DNA of 64,000 bases from Bugulina stolonifera (GCA_935421135.1 OW285191.1:248001-312000); one strand, 5' to 3'. Shown: positions 1-9,295, counted from the first letter of the stretch. Made by a program: numbers and translations. The notes: a model not told the origin generated them from the sequence alone.

Positions 1-1190
1 TAGGTGACTTTGTCAATTTCAAATAGGCCTATGTGTTTGTTTGTTATTACTTTCATGCGTCACAAGCCATTATTATTTGAGTGACCTCGGAAGAAGCAAA
101 TTTTAATGGGCGACAAGTGCTCAGTTCTGAATGGAGGAGCTCACCTTCAACCATAGCACGGTGTCATACTTAAACATGTGAACCTAAAATCTCCAAATTG
201 AAAGTCAACCATCACAGTCTACCACTGCTCGCTGATACATTATTTCACATTGAACTAAGTTTTATAAAAGGTTAAACATATCGAAATATCATCTGAATTA
301 TCAAATGCAAACCTAGTCTTTTAATAACAGTATGGGCCTGCATATTAGATTTATCAAAAAACTCTCAAATTTTAAACCCAAACTTTTGCAGCCTACTTTA
401 TCGAAGCTTATCACCCCCAAATCAAATGCCCCATTCTCCAGACTGCTTTTAGTGGAGCTTGGAATGCCGTTTCAATCATTGAAAGCCTTCAAAATCAAAA
501 ATTCTCTCGGCAACCTAATTTAGGCTTTTATCAATATTATTAGAAATTTTTCATACATGTAATGCTAAAGTGAAACTTCCATATACATTCAATGTAATAT
601 TATTGTGAAATTTACATACCTGTAATATGTTGTGTAATATATCAGAAATCTCCTTAGGGAAAAGTAAGAGTCTCTTCACATGTGGGGTGACTAATTGTGC
701 TATAACTGCCCTGTTAGTTATTCTTGATTACATGTGTATAGTAGGCTGCTGTCTATTGGCTAATCATTAGTCTTTGTTAGCTTGGAACCTAAGCAGTGTA
801 TCCAAGATGTGACTGAGGCTAATATTTATCAGTGTTTACCCTAGAATTATTTTACTGTGGGTAGAACTGTGGTAGAACTATCTAACCTAAGGTTAATTGG
901 TTCTATGGGAAACACTGACCTGGTGCATAAGTTTTACTGTTTGATTGGTCAATAGATATTTAGGCCCACTCCTATTGGTTGATATAAAAGGCAACTTAAA
1001 TGGGTGTACTAAGCTTACCATCTTAGCACACCTAAATTTGCTGTGCTTACTGGTGACTTACATGTATATGGTGGTGCTAAGGGAAGGATATACTCAAAGT
1101 TCAGAAGCAACCGTTCCAGCTACGTAAGAAAAGTCATGTAGGTCAATTAGATTTGTACCAGTTAGATTCAGTGATAAGCTGTTGGAGTGA
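1..1190. other. AT-rich flank without a supported gene
   Basis: No reading frame here has protein-like composition or a recognisable domain. The longest open stretches (332-523, 945-1127) are short and flanked by stops. A TATA-like TATAAAAG lies at 983-990, but no gene begins in a fitting position, so I do not call a promoter. The only structure I noticed is the imperfect inverted repeat at 830-917, listed separately. The stretch probably includes the insertion or deletion boundary that removed the 5' half of the retroelement downstream. Confidence 0.5.
830..917. repeat. Imperfect short inverted repeat
   Basis: The arm at 830-846 (CAGTGTTTACCCTAGAA) and the reverse complement of 901-917 (CAGTGTTTCCCATAGAA) agree at 15 of 17 positions, separated by 54 bp. 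The spacer contains a near-palindrome around 883-895 (TAACCTAAGGTTA). It could be a small hairpin or a remnant of a miniature inverted-repeat element. I see no target-site duplication, so its nature is open. Confidence 0.35.
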
Positions 1191-1367
1191 TCGAAACCAC
1201 TGAGGGAGTTGTTAAAAAAGAAAAACAGCTTTGTATGGGGAGAAACACAACAAAAAGCTTTCCAGGGAATTAAGGAGCATGTGGGAGAGGCCCCAGTATT
1301 AGCAAAATTTGACCTGAACAAAAAGACAAAGGTGACAGCCGATGCCAGCTCATTTGGGTTAGGGGGG
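1191..1367 (+). pseudogene. RT tail and start of RNase H (frame-shifted pol fragment)
   Basis: This frame encodes the usual hinge after the RT thumb (a PLRELLKKK stretch followed by FVWG and QQKAF) and then the first RNase H strand with TADASS. Its aspartate, encoded at 1341-1343, is expected to be the first catalytic Asp. The reading frame then leaves the domain inside a run of six G at 1362-1367 and the homology continues in another frame (next entry). There is no start codon of its own; it is an internal piece of pol. The shift is +2, equivalent to -1, and could be a real mutation or a homopolymer sequencing error. Confidence 0.75.
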
Positions 1368-3145
1368 CATTACTGCAGTGGGAAGACGGGTCTTGGAAGC
1401 CAATAGCATACGTATCAAGGGCGTTGTCAGATACAGAGGGTAGGTATGCTCAGATCGAGAAAGAGGCATTAGCATTGGTGTGGGCTTGTGAAAAGTTTGA
1501 ATACTATTTGGTGGGTAGGGAATTTCTACTTGAAACAGATCATAGGCCATTGGTAGAATTACTAGAGGAAGCTGATCTGGCGCAGCTGCCATTGCGGGTC
1601 CAACGGTTCAAACTAAGGATGATGAGGTTCCAATATAGGGTGATACACACACCGGGTAGTGAAATGTACATAGCCGACTGCTTATCTAGAAAACCGGTAG
1701 GGGGGTTTTCTGAACGGGACAGAAAACTAGAACTCCGAACCACGGCTCACAATAGGTATTTAGTGGAGGGTACTGCTTTACTAGGTAAGGAACTAGAGGA
1801 CTTGAGGGTTGAGACACAAAGGGACCAAATATTACAAGAGGTAATGAAGTACATGGGAGAGGGGTGGCCTAAGAGTCACAGTATGAGGGGGGAAGTAAAA
1901 CAATTTTTCTTGGTTCGTGAAGCTTTATCACAGTACAATGGGTTAATATTAAAAGGTGATCAGATAGTCATACCCAGGGGAGAGAGGAGTAAAACCTTAG
2001 ATAAGATACATGAGGGTCACCAAGGGGAAGAAAAGTGCAAGAGGAGGGCCTCAGAGTCAGTGTGGTGGCCAGGGATAATACCAGAGATAAGGGAGAAAGT
2101 GAAAAAATGTGAAATATGTGCGAAGAATAGGAAGTTGGTTAACCAACCACTAAGGGTATCAGGATTACCAGGGGGATCATGGGAGGAATTGGGAGCAGAC
2201 CTGTTTCAGTTTGAAGGGGTAAACTTTATTGTGGTGGTCGATTATTATTCCAGATGGAGTGAGGTAATGGGAATAGGGGGGCAAACTGCGGGAGAGGTAA
2301 ATGAAAAGTTAAAGATAATGTTTGCTAGGTTTGGGCATCCAATACGGCTAAGGACAGACAATGGCCCCTGTTTTAGCTCTAGGGAGTTTAGGGGTTATAC
2401 AGAGCAAGTGGGAATTGTGCATGAAACTAGTAGTCCGCTATATCCACAGAGCAATGGGGCAGCGGAAAGGGCGGTGCAAACTGTTAAGGGGCTGTGGAGA
2501 AAAAACCAGGACAGGGTAGGAGCATTGGCTGTGTATAGGGACACACCGTTGGAGTCGGGTTATAGTCCAGCCCAATTGCTGTTTGGAAGGTCAATAAGGG
2601 TGGGTCTGTCAAGGATAGCCCAGAGGGAAGTCGACCATGAGAAGTTTAGAGCTAAAGATAAGGGACTGAGACGGAGGATGGAGGCAAATTATAATGATAG
2701 GAGGAGGGTAAGAAACTTGGGTGATTTGGCAGTAGGTGATAAAGTCTGGGTAAAAACTTCTAATCAGGATTATGGACGGGAGGCTAGGGTAATTGGCAGG
2801 GCCGAGGAGCCGGACAGTTATTTAGTGCGAGTAGATGGAGCAGTTGTTAGGAGAAATAGAAAACACTTGGTACTAATGCCAGTAAGTGACAGTGAGACAG
2901 AAGGTGGCTCTGAAACAGAAAGTGATTTAGGAGGAGAGGAAAACCAGGAAGGAGAAGAAGTGAATATAAAACCAGAACAGGATGTTAGGGTCAGGGGTAA
3001 GTCCATAGCAGAAAGACATGAAGTTGCTCAAGGGACAGACAGACAAAATGAACCAAGGGAGCAGAGACAGGCCGGAGTAGTGACAAGATCAGGGAGGGTG
3101 AGTAGGCCCAACCCTAAGTACAGAGACTACGTTGTATATAAATAA
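1367..3145 (+). CDS. Ty3/gypsy pol: RNase H remainder and integrase
   Basis: Numbering counts the TTG codon at 1424 as residue 1; the frame is open upstream to about 1367, so 1424 is not a true start. RNase H: the EKEALAL motif near residues 12-18 supplies the second acidic residue and D39 in ETDHRP the third. Integrase: an HHCC zinc site formed by H196, H199, C229 and C232 with WWPG between; then the DDE core with D259 (GADLF), D312 (RTDNGP) and E348, the last two separated by exactly 35 residues as is typical. A GPY/F-like module follows (GDKVWVK to about residue 490), then an acidic Ser/Glu-rich tail ending in a TRSGRVSRP motif common at gypsy pol ends. The stop is TAA at 3143-3145. The integrase part looks intact, so decay is recent or confined to the 5' side. 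Confidence 0.88.
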   Translation, partial: ALLQWEDGSWKPIAYVSRALSDTEGRYAQIEKEALALVWACEKFEYYLVGREFLLETDHRPLVELLEEADLAQLPLRVQRFKLRMMRFQYRVIHTPGSEMYIADCLSRKPVGGFSERDRKLELRTTAHNRYLVEGTALLGKELEDLRVETQRDQILQEVMKYMGEGWPKSHSMRGEVKQFFLVREALSQYNGLILKGDQIVIPRGERSKTLDKIHEGHQGEEKCKRRASESVWWPGIIPEIREKVKKCEICAKNRKLVNQPLRVSGLPGGSWEELGADLFQFEGVNFIVVVDYYSRWSEVMGIGGQTAGEVNEKLKIMFARFGHPIRLRTDNGPCFSSREFRGYTEQVGIVHETSSPLYPQSNGAAERAVQTVKGLWRKNQDRVGALAVYRDTPLESGYSPAQLLFGRSIRVGLSRIAQREVDHEKFRAKDKGLRRRMEANYNDRRRVRNLGDLAVGDKVWVKTSNQDYGREARVIGRAEEPDSYLVRVDGAVVRRNRKHLVLMPVSDSETEGGSETESDLGGEENQEGEEVNIKPEQDVRVRGKSIAERHEVAQGTDRQNEPREQRQAGVVTRSGRVSRPNPKYRDYVVYK

Positions 3146-3181
3146 ATGGGTACGGGGCTAAGGAAAGAAGAATAAAGGGGC

Positions 3182-3195
3182 GGGGGGGGGGGGGG
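3182..3195. repeat. G14 homopolymer
   Basis: A run of 14 G between the pol stop and the polypurine tract. Its length is likely unstable in both genome and assembly. I assign it no function. Confidence 0.7.
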
Positions 3196-3258
3196 TAGGC
3201 AAAGGTAGTCACCGGAATGCAAAGCATACATAAGCACTAGGTAACTCGCTGAGACAAC

Positions 3259-3283
3259 AGAAAAAGGGAAAAAGAAAGGGGAA
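3259..3283 (+). promoter_or_regulatory. Polypurine tract (plus-strand primer) of the retroelement
   Basis: A 25-base stretch of only A and G sits directly before a TG dinucleotide. In LTR retrotransposons this is the RNase H-resistant primer for plus-strand DNA synthesis, and its 3' end marks the first base of the 3' LTR. Position after the pol stop and the abrupt junction with TG support the call. Confidence 0.7.
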
Positions 3284-3479
3284 TGTATTGGGAGCTCGGT
3301 AAGAGCACTAAGGCTAAGGGGATAGGTAAGATTATAAGGATAGCTTGGAGATAGCTGAGAGATAGCTGGAGACCTAAGAAGGGGACACTTTATGGTTGAG
3401 AGTGAAGGAGAGAGGTGATACAAGACAGACTAACAGTACAGACAAAGGATATATTAAACCTGTGAGTACAGACATTACA
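3284..3479 (+). mobile_element. Probable 3' LTR
   Basis: Starts with TGTATTGGG immediately after the polypurine tract. The best guess for the end is the CA at 3478-3479, giving about 196 bp, with an ATATTAAA sequence upstream that could serve polyadenylation. Without the 5' LTR the right boundary is uncertain; another CA at 3469-3470 fits almost as well. The first coding exon of the next gene begins about 24 bp further on. Confidence 0.5.
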
Positions 3480-3503
3480 ATAAGGAAGCAGCATTTGGAA
3501 TCA

Positions 3504-4364
3504 ATGGAAAAAAAAGGTCTGCTGCGGAAGAGTGACAACATGTCCCTGAGTGAGGAAGAATGCGATGCAAAGTTGAGAAAATACAGAGGTGAGATACATG
3601 TATAATAATATCATGAAAACTCTGATTAGGGAAAATTGGCTTGGACGGCAAGCTAGTAGTGCCACTTTTAAATTTGTAAGTCACATGAGTCTTTTTCTGC
3701 ACCAGCATCCACCACATAATTTTTAGCTAAAACTTTTAATATCCCGTTTCTGCCGCTCTCAGCTCACGCAGACTGTTTCACTGCTGGGAAAAAAACTTCT
3801 GCTTGTGCCAGGATGCACAATTTTGAACCAATAAAGAATAAAAGTACAGATAGTAATTACTTGCTAAGATGCTGCTGCACCAAGGGGGAAAACCTATCTG
3901 GCAAAAATGTTCAATCCATAGCTTATAATAAGAAAAATATTACATTTATTTGTAGTACAGATTGAACTTCCTGAGCCACTGAAATACCCGTCTGTACAGT
4001 TCTTTTAGTAACCATAATTATGAAAAATCATTGGACCATCTACTGGAAATTGTACCGTATATGTATGCATTTATTGCTGAAAGCCAAAAATTTAGGGAAA
4101 GTTTGGAGGTTTTTAGCAAAGTAGGTTTGTAGCTCTCAGAATCTGAGGAACGAAGTATGAGTAACTTTTCTGTTTTATAGCAAATCCAATGATGCTAGAA
4201 GACACCCTATACAACAAACGAAGACATCTGGAGGAGCTAGAGACTACAAGACATTTTGTTGTATAGGGTGACCACAGTGATCTAGATTTACACTCACACT
4301 AAGTTATAGCCATTTGGTTTATATATGATGAGGCTGTATACTTGACCCCAGCAGAAGCCTGCAG
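3504..4364 (+). CDS. Exons 1-3: N-terminal LEM/SAP-like region
   Basis: Exon 1 (3504-3588) begins at an ATG and ends in phase 1 at donor GTGAGA. Exon 2 starts at 4181 after a pyrimidine-rich acceptor. Exon 3 (4333-4364) ends at a strong donor CAG|GTAAGA. Across the exon 1/2 junction the protein reads LSEEECDAKLRKYR, then NPMMLEDTLYNKRRHLEELE, which fits the helix-extended-helix pattern of LEM or SAP folds (LEM domains bind BAF, SAP domains bind DNA). I see only the pattern, so domain identity is tentative. Intron 2 would be 75 bp and begins inside a perfect inverted repeat. Confidence 0.5.
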
Positions 4365-7300
4365 GTAAGACAGACAGAGCATTATTTGTGCTCATCTTCT
4401 TTTATTTAATGTTGTCAGGTCATTTGGGAAATGATACAGTATAGGCAATGGCACAATTTCTAGCCCAATATTGTTTATGGTGATTGATTTTAGTACTATT
4501 GGTTTCTATAAATGATAATGACACACAAAGAATTATCTAAACATGACATAATGAGCCATTTTTTTCTAGAGCAACTTAGGTTTTCCATGCACAAGATGGC
4601 AAATACAAGTAGTTCAGTCAGATTTCTGCGAATGAATGAATATCACATACAATTCAACTATTGTGAGATATTACCTATATTCATTTGCTAGAGGCTAATG
4701 AATAATACTCTTCACTCCTCACTTTCTTAGTTTTAAAACCAGTATGATCAATGCAATTAAATACCAAAACTCAAAATCCAGTTACCAAATTCTTATCATT
4801 TGAATAACCAATAAGAATCCTATATTGTTCACCTATGTTTTCAGTGCTAACGTTCAAGCTATGGTGGAGAGGCCATATATACATATGATTGGAAGGTCCA
4901 AATCATCCATCCAGGAGCAGCTTCGCTACATTGAACAGAGAATACAAGAACTGAAAACATGTCTTGTTCCGATGGAGCATGAAGGGAGAACCTACCAAGA
5001 TTTTATTCTGGTGAATACCGAACAAAATAAATTTGCAACACGTGTATGCATGTATGATACAAAACATGATTGTAGTTATGTTCAAAAATAATACAGGGCT
5101 TTGGTTAGGCCCGACTTATATAGCAGAAGTTGTGGAGAAGATACATGGTATACAATAATAACAGATTCTAACATTAAACCACTAGGTGACTTGCCAAGCC
5201 GAGCATTTGAAGCGGGTGGTTCTGGGCCCAGCAGCTGTTATCCGTGTTCTTGTGGTGCATCGGTTTCAACCTATTCTAACCCGGCAATTGCAATGCAAAC
5301 CCAGCTCTTCAGGAACCTTCAAGATAGGAGAGCACACTTTGCTTCTGGTGCTGTTAGACAGCCATCATATGTCTACAACATTCAAGCAATGAAGGTAAGA
5401 TTACGCATAGAGGCTATACATTTTCTTTCTTCCATATTGATGGTATGTTAAATACAAAAATCAGCTACCCCACTGTTTTATATTAGAACAGAATGTGTAT
5501 AATTACAATAACCCAAATTTTATCGGTAGAAACAAGAAGTTGAAGCTGAACTGCTAGCTAGAAACATTTCTGTCAAAGGAGAAGACAAGGTTGGGGATTT
5601 AAAAAGCATTCTGCGGAATGAACTCAAAGGTGAATTCTTGTTTTACCTAGTGTACTCATCTACAGGTACACCTATACATGCATTTTGGTTGGTTGAATTA
5701 TGACCAAAGAAAAATTAGTCGAAAGTTGTACTGTAAATTTCCAATTCAATGCCTCTGCCATACTTTACTCCAGGCCATAACAATTAGTTTTCTCCTCGTA
5801 ATTTTAAGGTGCCGTGCGCCTTCCAGCTCTGTTATCATCAGGACTTACCGAGGGAGAAATAGGATGCGACGAATATGAAGTATGTTTTTGTGAGCCACTG
5901 CATGACTTGAAAAATATCATAACACATATTCTTGAAGAGCTGCCGCACAACATTGCCAGTGCTGAGCCCAGGGCTATTGTTGGGCAGTTCTGCAAGGATA
6001 CACTGGGTATGAAATTATAAATTATTGACTTTCTACTTATTTCTACTTATGGTTTATGGCGTTAAAGTTGTTCATGTGCTTAAAATTTGCGATCACACCA
6101 GTAACAAACCCAAGTTGACTACTACGAGTATATTCAGTAAGGTAAACATGTACAATGTAAAAGCAGTCCTAGATTAATACATTTGCTATTATTGCTCATA
6201 TTTTAGCGGCCAAAACCCAGCTCAAAGGATCTGATGCCAGATCATACCTGATATGTCTAACTAAAAAGATGGAAGACGAAATCTTTCAAATTGACAGGTA
6301 AAATACTTTTCTGGCTAAGATAAGAACATAGGAGCTCCTGCTCTCAGATGCTGACATCAGCAGTGTATGTGATCTCACAAAGTTTGAATGGCTAAACTAG
6401 AACTTCCTATACTGATTTTCAGCGTCAATTCTATCATACTGCAATGTAATTAAAGCATACTTTCTGCTAAAATGTTTGCAATAAGTACAGCGTAAACAGT
6501 GTTAAACCTAAATTCAATTCAGTAAGAAGAGGTTATTCCACCATATGTAGAAATTTCATTACGCTCAAAATATTGGTTGATTTGGCACTCATTTTTGGTG
6601 TTATCACTAAAAATACCCAACATAGTTTCACCCCTAACCAGTAAACACTAGATAATTTATAAATATGGGTACAATGTTATTTTAATAGAGATTAAACCAC
6701 TGGTGCTAGATGAAATAATGAAAGAATATTTGAAATGTTCGGGAACTTATGCCTGAAAACCGACATACCAAAATTTTTGAGCACCTCCTTAAGTTTCCTT
6801 CTAACAGCCATGGTCTCACAATGCCCTTAATAAGCTATTTTAGAACAATTCTACAATAATAAATTAGTCAAATGACACGAATGGAATGGTTTTCAATATG
6901 ATACATGTAAAATAGTTTTCAATGACCCAAAATGTATGACTACTGTTGTAGAGAATGCAGGCTCATATACCAGATGTTGTACGCATTAACCGAAATACAA
7001 AGAATAGCGTACCAACCAGCTAATGAAAGAAATTCAAGAGATGCGCTTCATTTTTACTTAATGACCTATAGATTCTGCATTAGATACTCTGAGATTTTCA
7101 GCAAACCAAAAAAAAATTCGAAGCGACTGATGTTTGGGGCACCATTCCACAGCATAATAAATCATTTTCCTGACACATATAGAATCATATCATTATGCTC
7201 AATCGTGACAGAAACAGCAGAGAGACTATTTCATGAATTGAGGTTTGTTCAAACCCATTTTGCAACAATACTATTATATAACATATGAGATTTTAGATAA

Positions 7301-8920
7301 AAGTTGTTTACTGACCATTAATCTCCAAATGAAGTGTTAGAGAATATTAATTCAATCTTCTGTAGAAGCATAGCTCGATGTACCAACCACCACCCTGAGA
7401 ACATATTCATCGAAATAATGGTGCGACTCCACTTTAGGTTAAAAGAAGATATAAACATGGCTACAGAATCATTTCTCGCTTGCCAAACCAAGGTTTCTGC
7501 CGCTTCAAAAGTCAGCTTAGAAGGGCGAAGTTTGGCAAGTCGAGAAACAAGAGGACGTACCATATTAACAAAATCGTTTTTGGAGAGAAACAAGGTAATC
7601 TGCATATAGTGCTTAGATAGTGATGACTATAATATTATGGTTTTCAAGAAGGCCGAAAGTATTTTTCACCAAGCTCATATTATAAATTTGTCCCATGTAG
7701 ACTGCAACAACATGGATTTTCAACCGTATATCCGACTACCTGAGGAGGGGGCCAGGAGAGTGGTACGAGGTAGACGAAGATGGCAATATGACATTTTTTG
7801 ACGCCGAAGGGGATCTGAGGGAAAGAAGACTTCCAAAGCTGGCGCACTACAGGTATTATTCACTTTGGTGAAATGTGACTACCATGTTCTAAAACACCAG
7901 CACCATAATTATCTGCTAAAATTTGAGTAGGAAGAGATTTTACACTTTCAGTTGGCGAGATTTATGTCTTAGATCAACCTCTTTAGCGAAGATATTCGAG
8001 CAGCGTAAAAAACACTGGGACTTTTGCATGAAGAATGCCGAGAGTCTAAAACTGGGAATCCTCACAGTCGATATTTCGTCTAGTATGTATCATATTACAC
8101 AGTCCATTAGAAATTTAAAACCAAACAATCTACATGTACAACACAGGTGTTGTACGTTTTCAAATCAGTAGAACTGGCGCAAACTCTGCAAACACTCGAT
8201 ATACTGTTTTGTAATGTAGCAAAATTCACACGCATAATCATGCAAATTGTAATTCAGTGTCTGCAAATGAGGAGGTACCAGTAGACGAGCTGCCTGAAGA
8301 AGGTGAAGAAGAGCAGATTGATATAGAGACAGAGATAGCTGGTGAGAGTGAAGTAGCACCAGCACCTAAGGAAGAGTTACGGCTCAGAAGTACATGTAAA
8401 ACATCTACTCCGCCCAATACGCAAGAAGACGCTGAATTTCCTCCCACCACTCCAAGGTCTGAAAAGTCACAAGCTTATGTTAGTCCAGAACGTAAGACAA
8501 AAGGTAATGTAAATTTAGCAGTATCTACTAGAATCCATGGTGAGATGCAACAGAATCACATAAAAGATATTTACATGCATGTTATTCAAAACGATATTAA
8601 ATTTTTCAGGTGAACATCTATTAGAAATATGGAAGGAATTCGGCTGGCCGATACAAACGGCTGAAGTATTTTTAAAAATGAGGCAACTGCTAGAGAAAAT
8701 CCCCCGAGATAGTGGACAAGTGATCAACATGTTTAGAGCTTCCCACAAAGCGATCATGCCAAAGTTAAAAAAAATAGAAGGTCACTTTGATCATAAAATG
8801 AAACAATTAGAGAGAAAATATTGTGAAGAGAACCAAAAACCAAGTTCAACCTGCCTAGATAGGAAAATGGAGTTTAGACAACAAATTGCCATGCGTTATC
8901 AAATTCCACCAAAAAGATAG
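3504..8920 (+). CDS. 14-exon gene, uncharacterised protein with LEM/SAP-like modules
   Basis: Hand-spliced exons: 3504-3588, 4181-4257, 4333-4364, 4845-5051, 5097-5394, 5530-5629, 5809-6006, 6207-6297, 6952-7242, 7366-7594, 7701-7852, 7931-8082, 8258-8503, 8610-8920. All introns are GT-AG and phases agree at each junction. The lengths sum to 2469 nt, 823 codons including the TAG stop, which supports an intact gene. Predicted layout: LEM/SAP-like helices (about 14-52), a helical segment (65-134), a Cys-rich part (134-233), a SAP-like stretch (234-267), a conserved core (267-536), an acidic linker (638-720) and a helical C-terminus. From memory the core resembles uncharacterised sponge and cnidarian proteins; function unknown. 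Least certain are the start codon, the exon 2/3 boundary (donor 4261 or acceptor 4310 also possible) and whether transcription begins in the LTR upstream. Confidence 0.68.
3589..4180 (+). other. Intron 1, no other gene seen
   Basis: Bounded by donor GTGAGA at 3589 and acceptor TTTTATAG ending at 4180. It holds an AATAAAGAATAAA sequence near 3830-3841 that could act as a premature polyadenylation signal, possibly belonging to older inserted DNA. No open frame of note. Confidence 0.5.
4203..4270. repeat. Perfect 16-bp inverted repeat, 36-bp loop
   Basis: CACCCTATACAACAAA at 4203-4218 is exactly complementary to 4255-4270. The stem would enclose most of exon 2, and its right arm covers the proposed 5' splice site at 4258 (and the alternative at 4261). 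In RNA it could mask the donor. It might instead be a fossil of a short inverted-repeat insertion. Confidence 0.75.
4365..4844 (+). other. Intron 3, no other gene seen
   Basis: Starts GTAAGA and ends with a pyrimidine-rich TTTTCAG at 4838-4844. AT-rich and without coding features. Confidence 0.55.
4845..5051 (+). CDS. Exon 4: helical segment
   Basis: Enters in phase 2 after TTTTCAG and leaves in phase 2 at GTATGA (5052). The sequence SSIQEQLRYIEQRIQELK (about residues 88-105) has the heptad spacing of an amphipathic helix or short coiled coil. The following intron is only 45 bp (5052-5096), near the minimum for animal introns, so the exact donor is less certain than most. Confidence 0.6.
5097..5394 (+). 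CDS. Exon 5: cysteine-containing region
   Basis: Starts after AATACAG and ends at a strong donor AAG|GTAAGA in phase 0. It encodes about 99 residues including a CYPCSC cluster that could be part of a small metal-binding element, though no complete zinc-finger spacing is visible. A second frame is open at 5186-5392, but only the chosen frame joins exon 6 in phase. Confidence 0.62.
5530..5629 (+). CDS. Exon 6: SAP-like motif
   Basis: A phase 0 entry and phase 1 exit encode VEAELLARNIS, then GDLKSILRNEL: two short helices with a turn as in SAP domains (about residues 236-266). SAP motifs commonly bind AT-rich DNA. The match is by pattern only. Confidence 0.55.
5809..7594 (+). CDS. Exons 7-10: conserved core of the protein
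   Basis: Exons 5809-6006, 6207-6297, 6952-7242 and 7366-7594 join in phases 1, 2 and 2. Recognisable pieces are RLPALL after the SAP-like motif, CEPLHDLKNI (about 294-303), a helical part with SYLICLTKKM, then LHFYLMTYRF, KRLMFGAPFHS and TETAERLFHELR followed by HHPENIFIEI. This order of motifs is what I recall from a family of uncharacterised sponge and cnidarian proteins. It contains no catalytic signature I know. The acceptor at 7365, preceded by TTCAATCTTCTGTAG, is the only nearby one that keeps frame, which supports the model. Confidence 0.66.
6298..6951 (+). other. Intron 8, longest intron, no other gene seen
   Basis: 654 bp between donor CAG|GTAAAA and acceptor TTGTAG. AT-rich with no coding potential or obvious repeat. 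Confidence 0.55.
7701..8082 (+). CDS. Exons 11-12
   Basis: Exon 11 (7701-7852) encodes TTWIFNRISDYLRRG, then WYEVDEDGNMTFFDAEGD, a compact acidic stretch. Exon 12 (7931-8082) is basic (KRFYTFSWRD, EQRKKHWDF) and ends at donor GTATGT in phase 1. The phase 2 and phase 1 junctions fit their neighbours. No domain recognised. Confidence 0.58.
8258..8503 (+). CDS. Exon 13: acidic, probably disordered linker
   Basis: Encodes about 82 residues rich in Glu, Pro, Ser and Thr (VDELPEEGEEEQIDIETE near the start, TPPNTQEDAEFPPTTPRS near the end). Low complexity and charge suggest a flexible linker. Splice signals ATTCAG and AAAG|GTAATG are clear. Confidence 0.62.
8610..8920 (+). CDS. Exon 14: helical C-terminus and stop
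   Basis: Starts after ATTTTTCAG and ends with TAG at 8918-8920. It encodes a Lys/Glu-rich region of about 103 residues predicted to be mostly helical (LKMRQLLEKI, then KKIEGHFDHKMKQLERK). Another frame from 8936 to 9074, after an ATATCCAG acceptor, is also open and could be an alternative last exon, so the stop at 8920 is probable rather than certain. Confidence 0.6.
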
Positions 8921-9013
8921 TTTTAACAAAATATCCAGGTTCATTCAATACCGTGAAGACTTTTGCAGAGGAACAATTTATGTAGCTTCTGCCTCCTACA
9001 CATATCGCTGGAA

Positions 9014-9131
9014 CAACAACTACCTCCATCCGCTCCTAACCTTTCACAGCTGCCTCTCCTACCAGCTGTGTTGATCCCCTGGTAGGTAGGGATTCTCCAG
9101 TCTACAGGAGAGCTCAAGCAAGCTAGAACAG
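9014..9131 (+). CDS. Repeat copy 1: exon pair, shortened
   Basis: The open frame runs to donor CTG|GTAGGT (exon end 9081); a 31-nt mini-exon 9101-9131 lies between CTCCAG and GTAAAA. The part matching codons about 14-39 of copy 2 is missing. The left boundary is uncertain: an AG at 8983-8984 could open the exon earlier. Pro/Leu/Ser-rich, no recognised domain. Confidence 0.35.
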
Positions 9132-9295
9132 GTAAAACATGCTCGCCATAATATACATATTATATACATAACAATATATAATATAATGTACATGTACACA
9201 AATATGCTATCTTTCAGCAATCATAATAAACGGGTCATTTCTATTTTATCACCATGCTGAACAATTAATGCATCTATTACCTCTTAATGCCGTAG

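Larger units (their letters stand above)
1191..3479 (+). mobile_element. 5'-truncated Ty3/gypsy LTR retrotransposon
   Basis: The element retains the end of reverse transcriptase, the RNase H domain, the complete integrase, a polypurine tract and a probable 3' LTR. The gene order RT-RNase H-integrase followed by LTR is that of Ty3/gypsy rather than Ty1/copia, where integrase precedes RT. Gag, protease and nearly all of RT are absent: the first recognisable codons start at 1191, just after an in-frame TGA at 1188-1190. A frameshift in the RNase H domain adds to the truncation, so this copy cannot move on its own. The right boundary near 3479 is an estimate, because no 5' LTR is present for comparison. 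Confidence 0.85.

Noticed and set aside
332..523. Small plus-strand ORF
   Set aside because: 63 codons with no domain, no splice or promoter context, in AT-rich DNA where such frames arise by chance.
983..990. TATA box of a promoter
   Set aside because: TATAAAAG is present, but no transcript, LTR border or coding start follows at a fitting distance.
3182..3195. G14 run as a G-quadruplex or regulatory site
   Set aside because: A single homopolymer between pol and the polypurine tract; more likely slippage or assembly noise than a functional motif.
5186..5392. Second open frame over exon 5
   Set aside because: It cannot join exon 6 in phase, whereas the chosen frame joins both neighbours.
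7334..7365. Earlier start of exon 10 (acceptor near 7334 or 7340)
   Set aside because: Both give a phase that does not match exon 9; the pyrimidine-rich acceptor ending at 7365 restores the frame.
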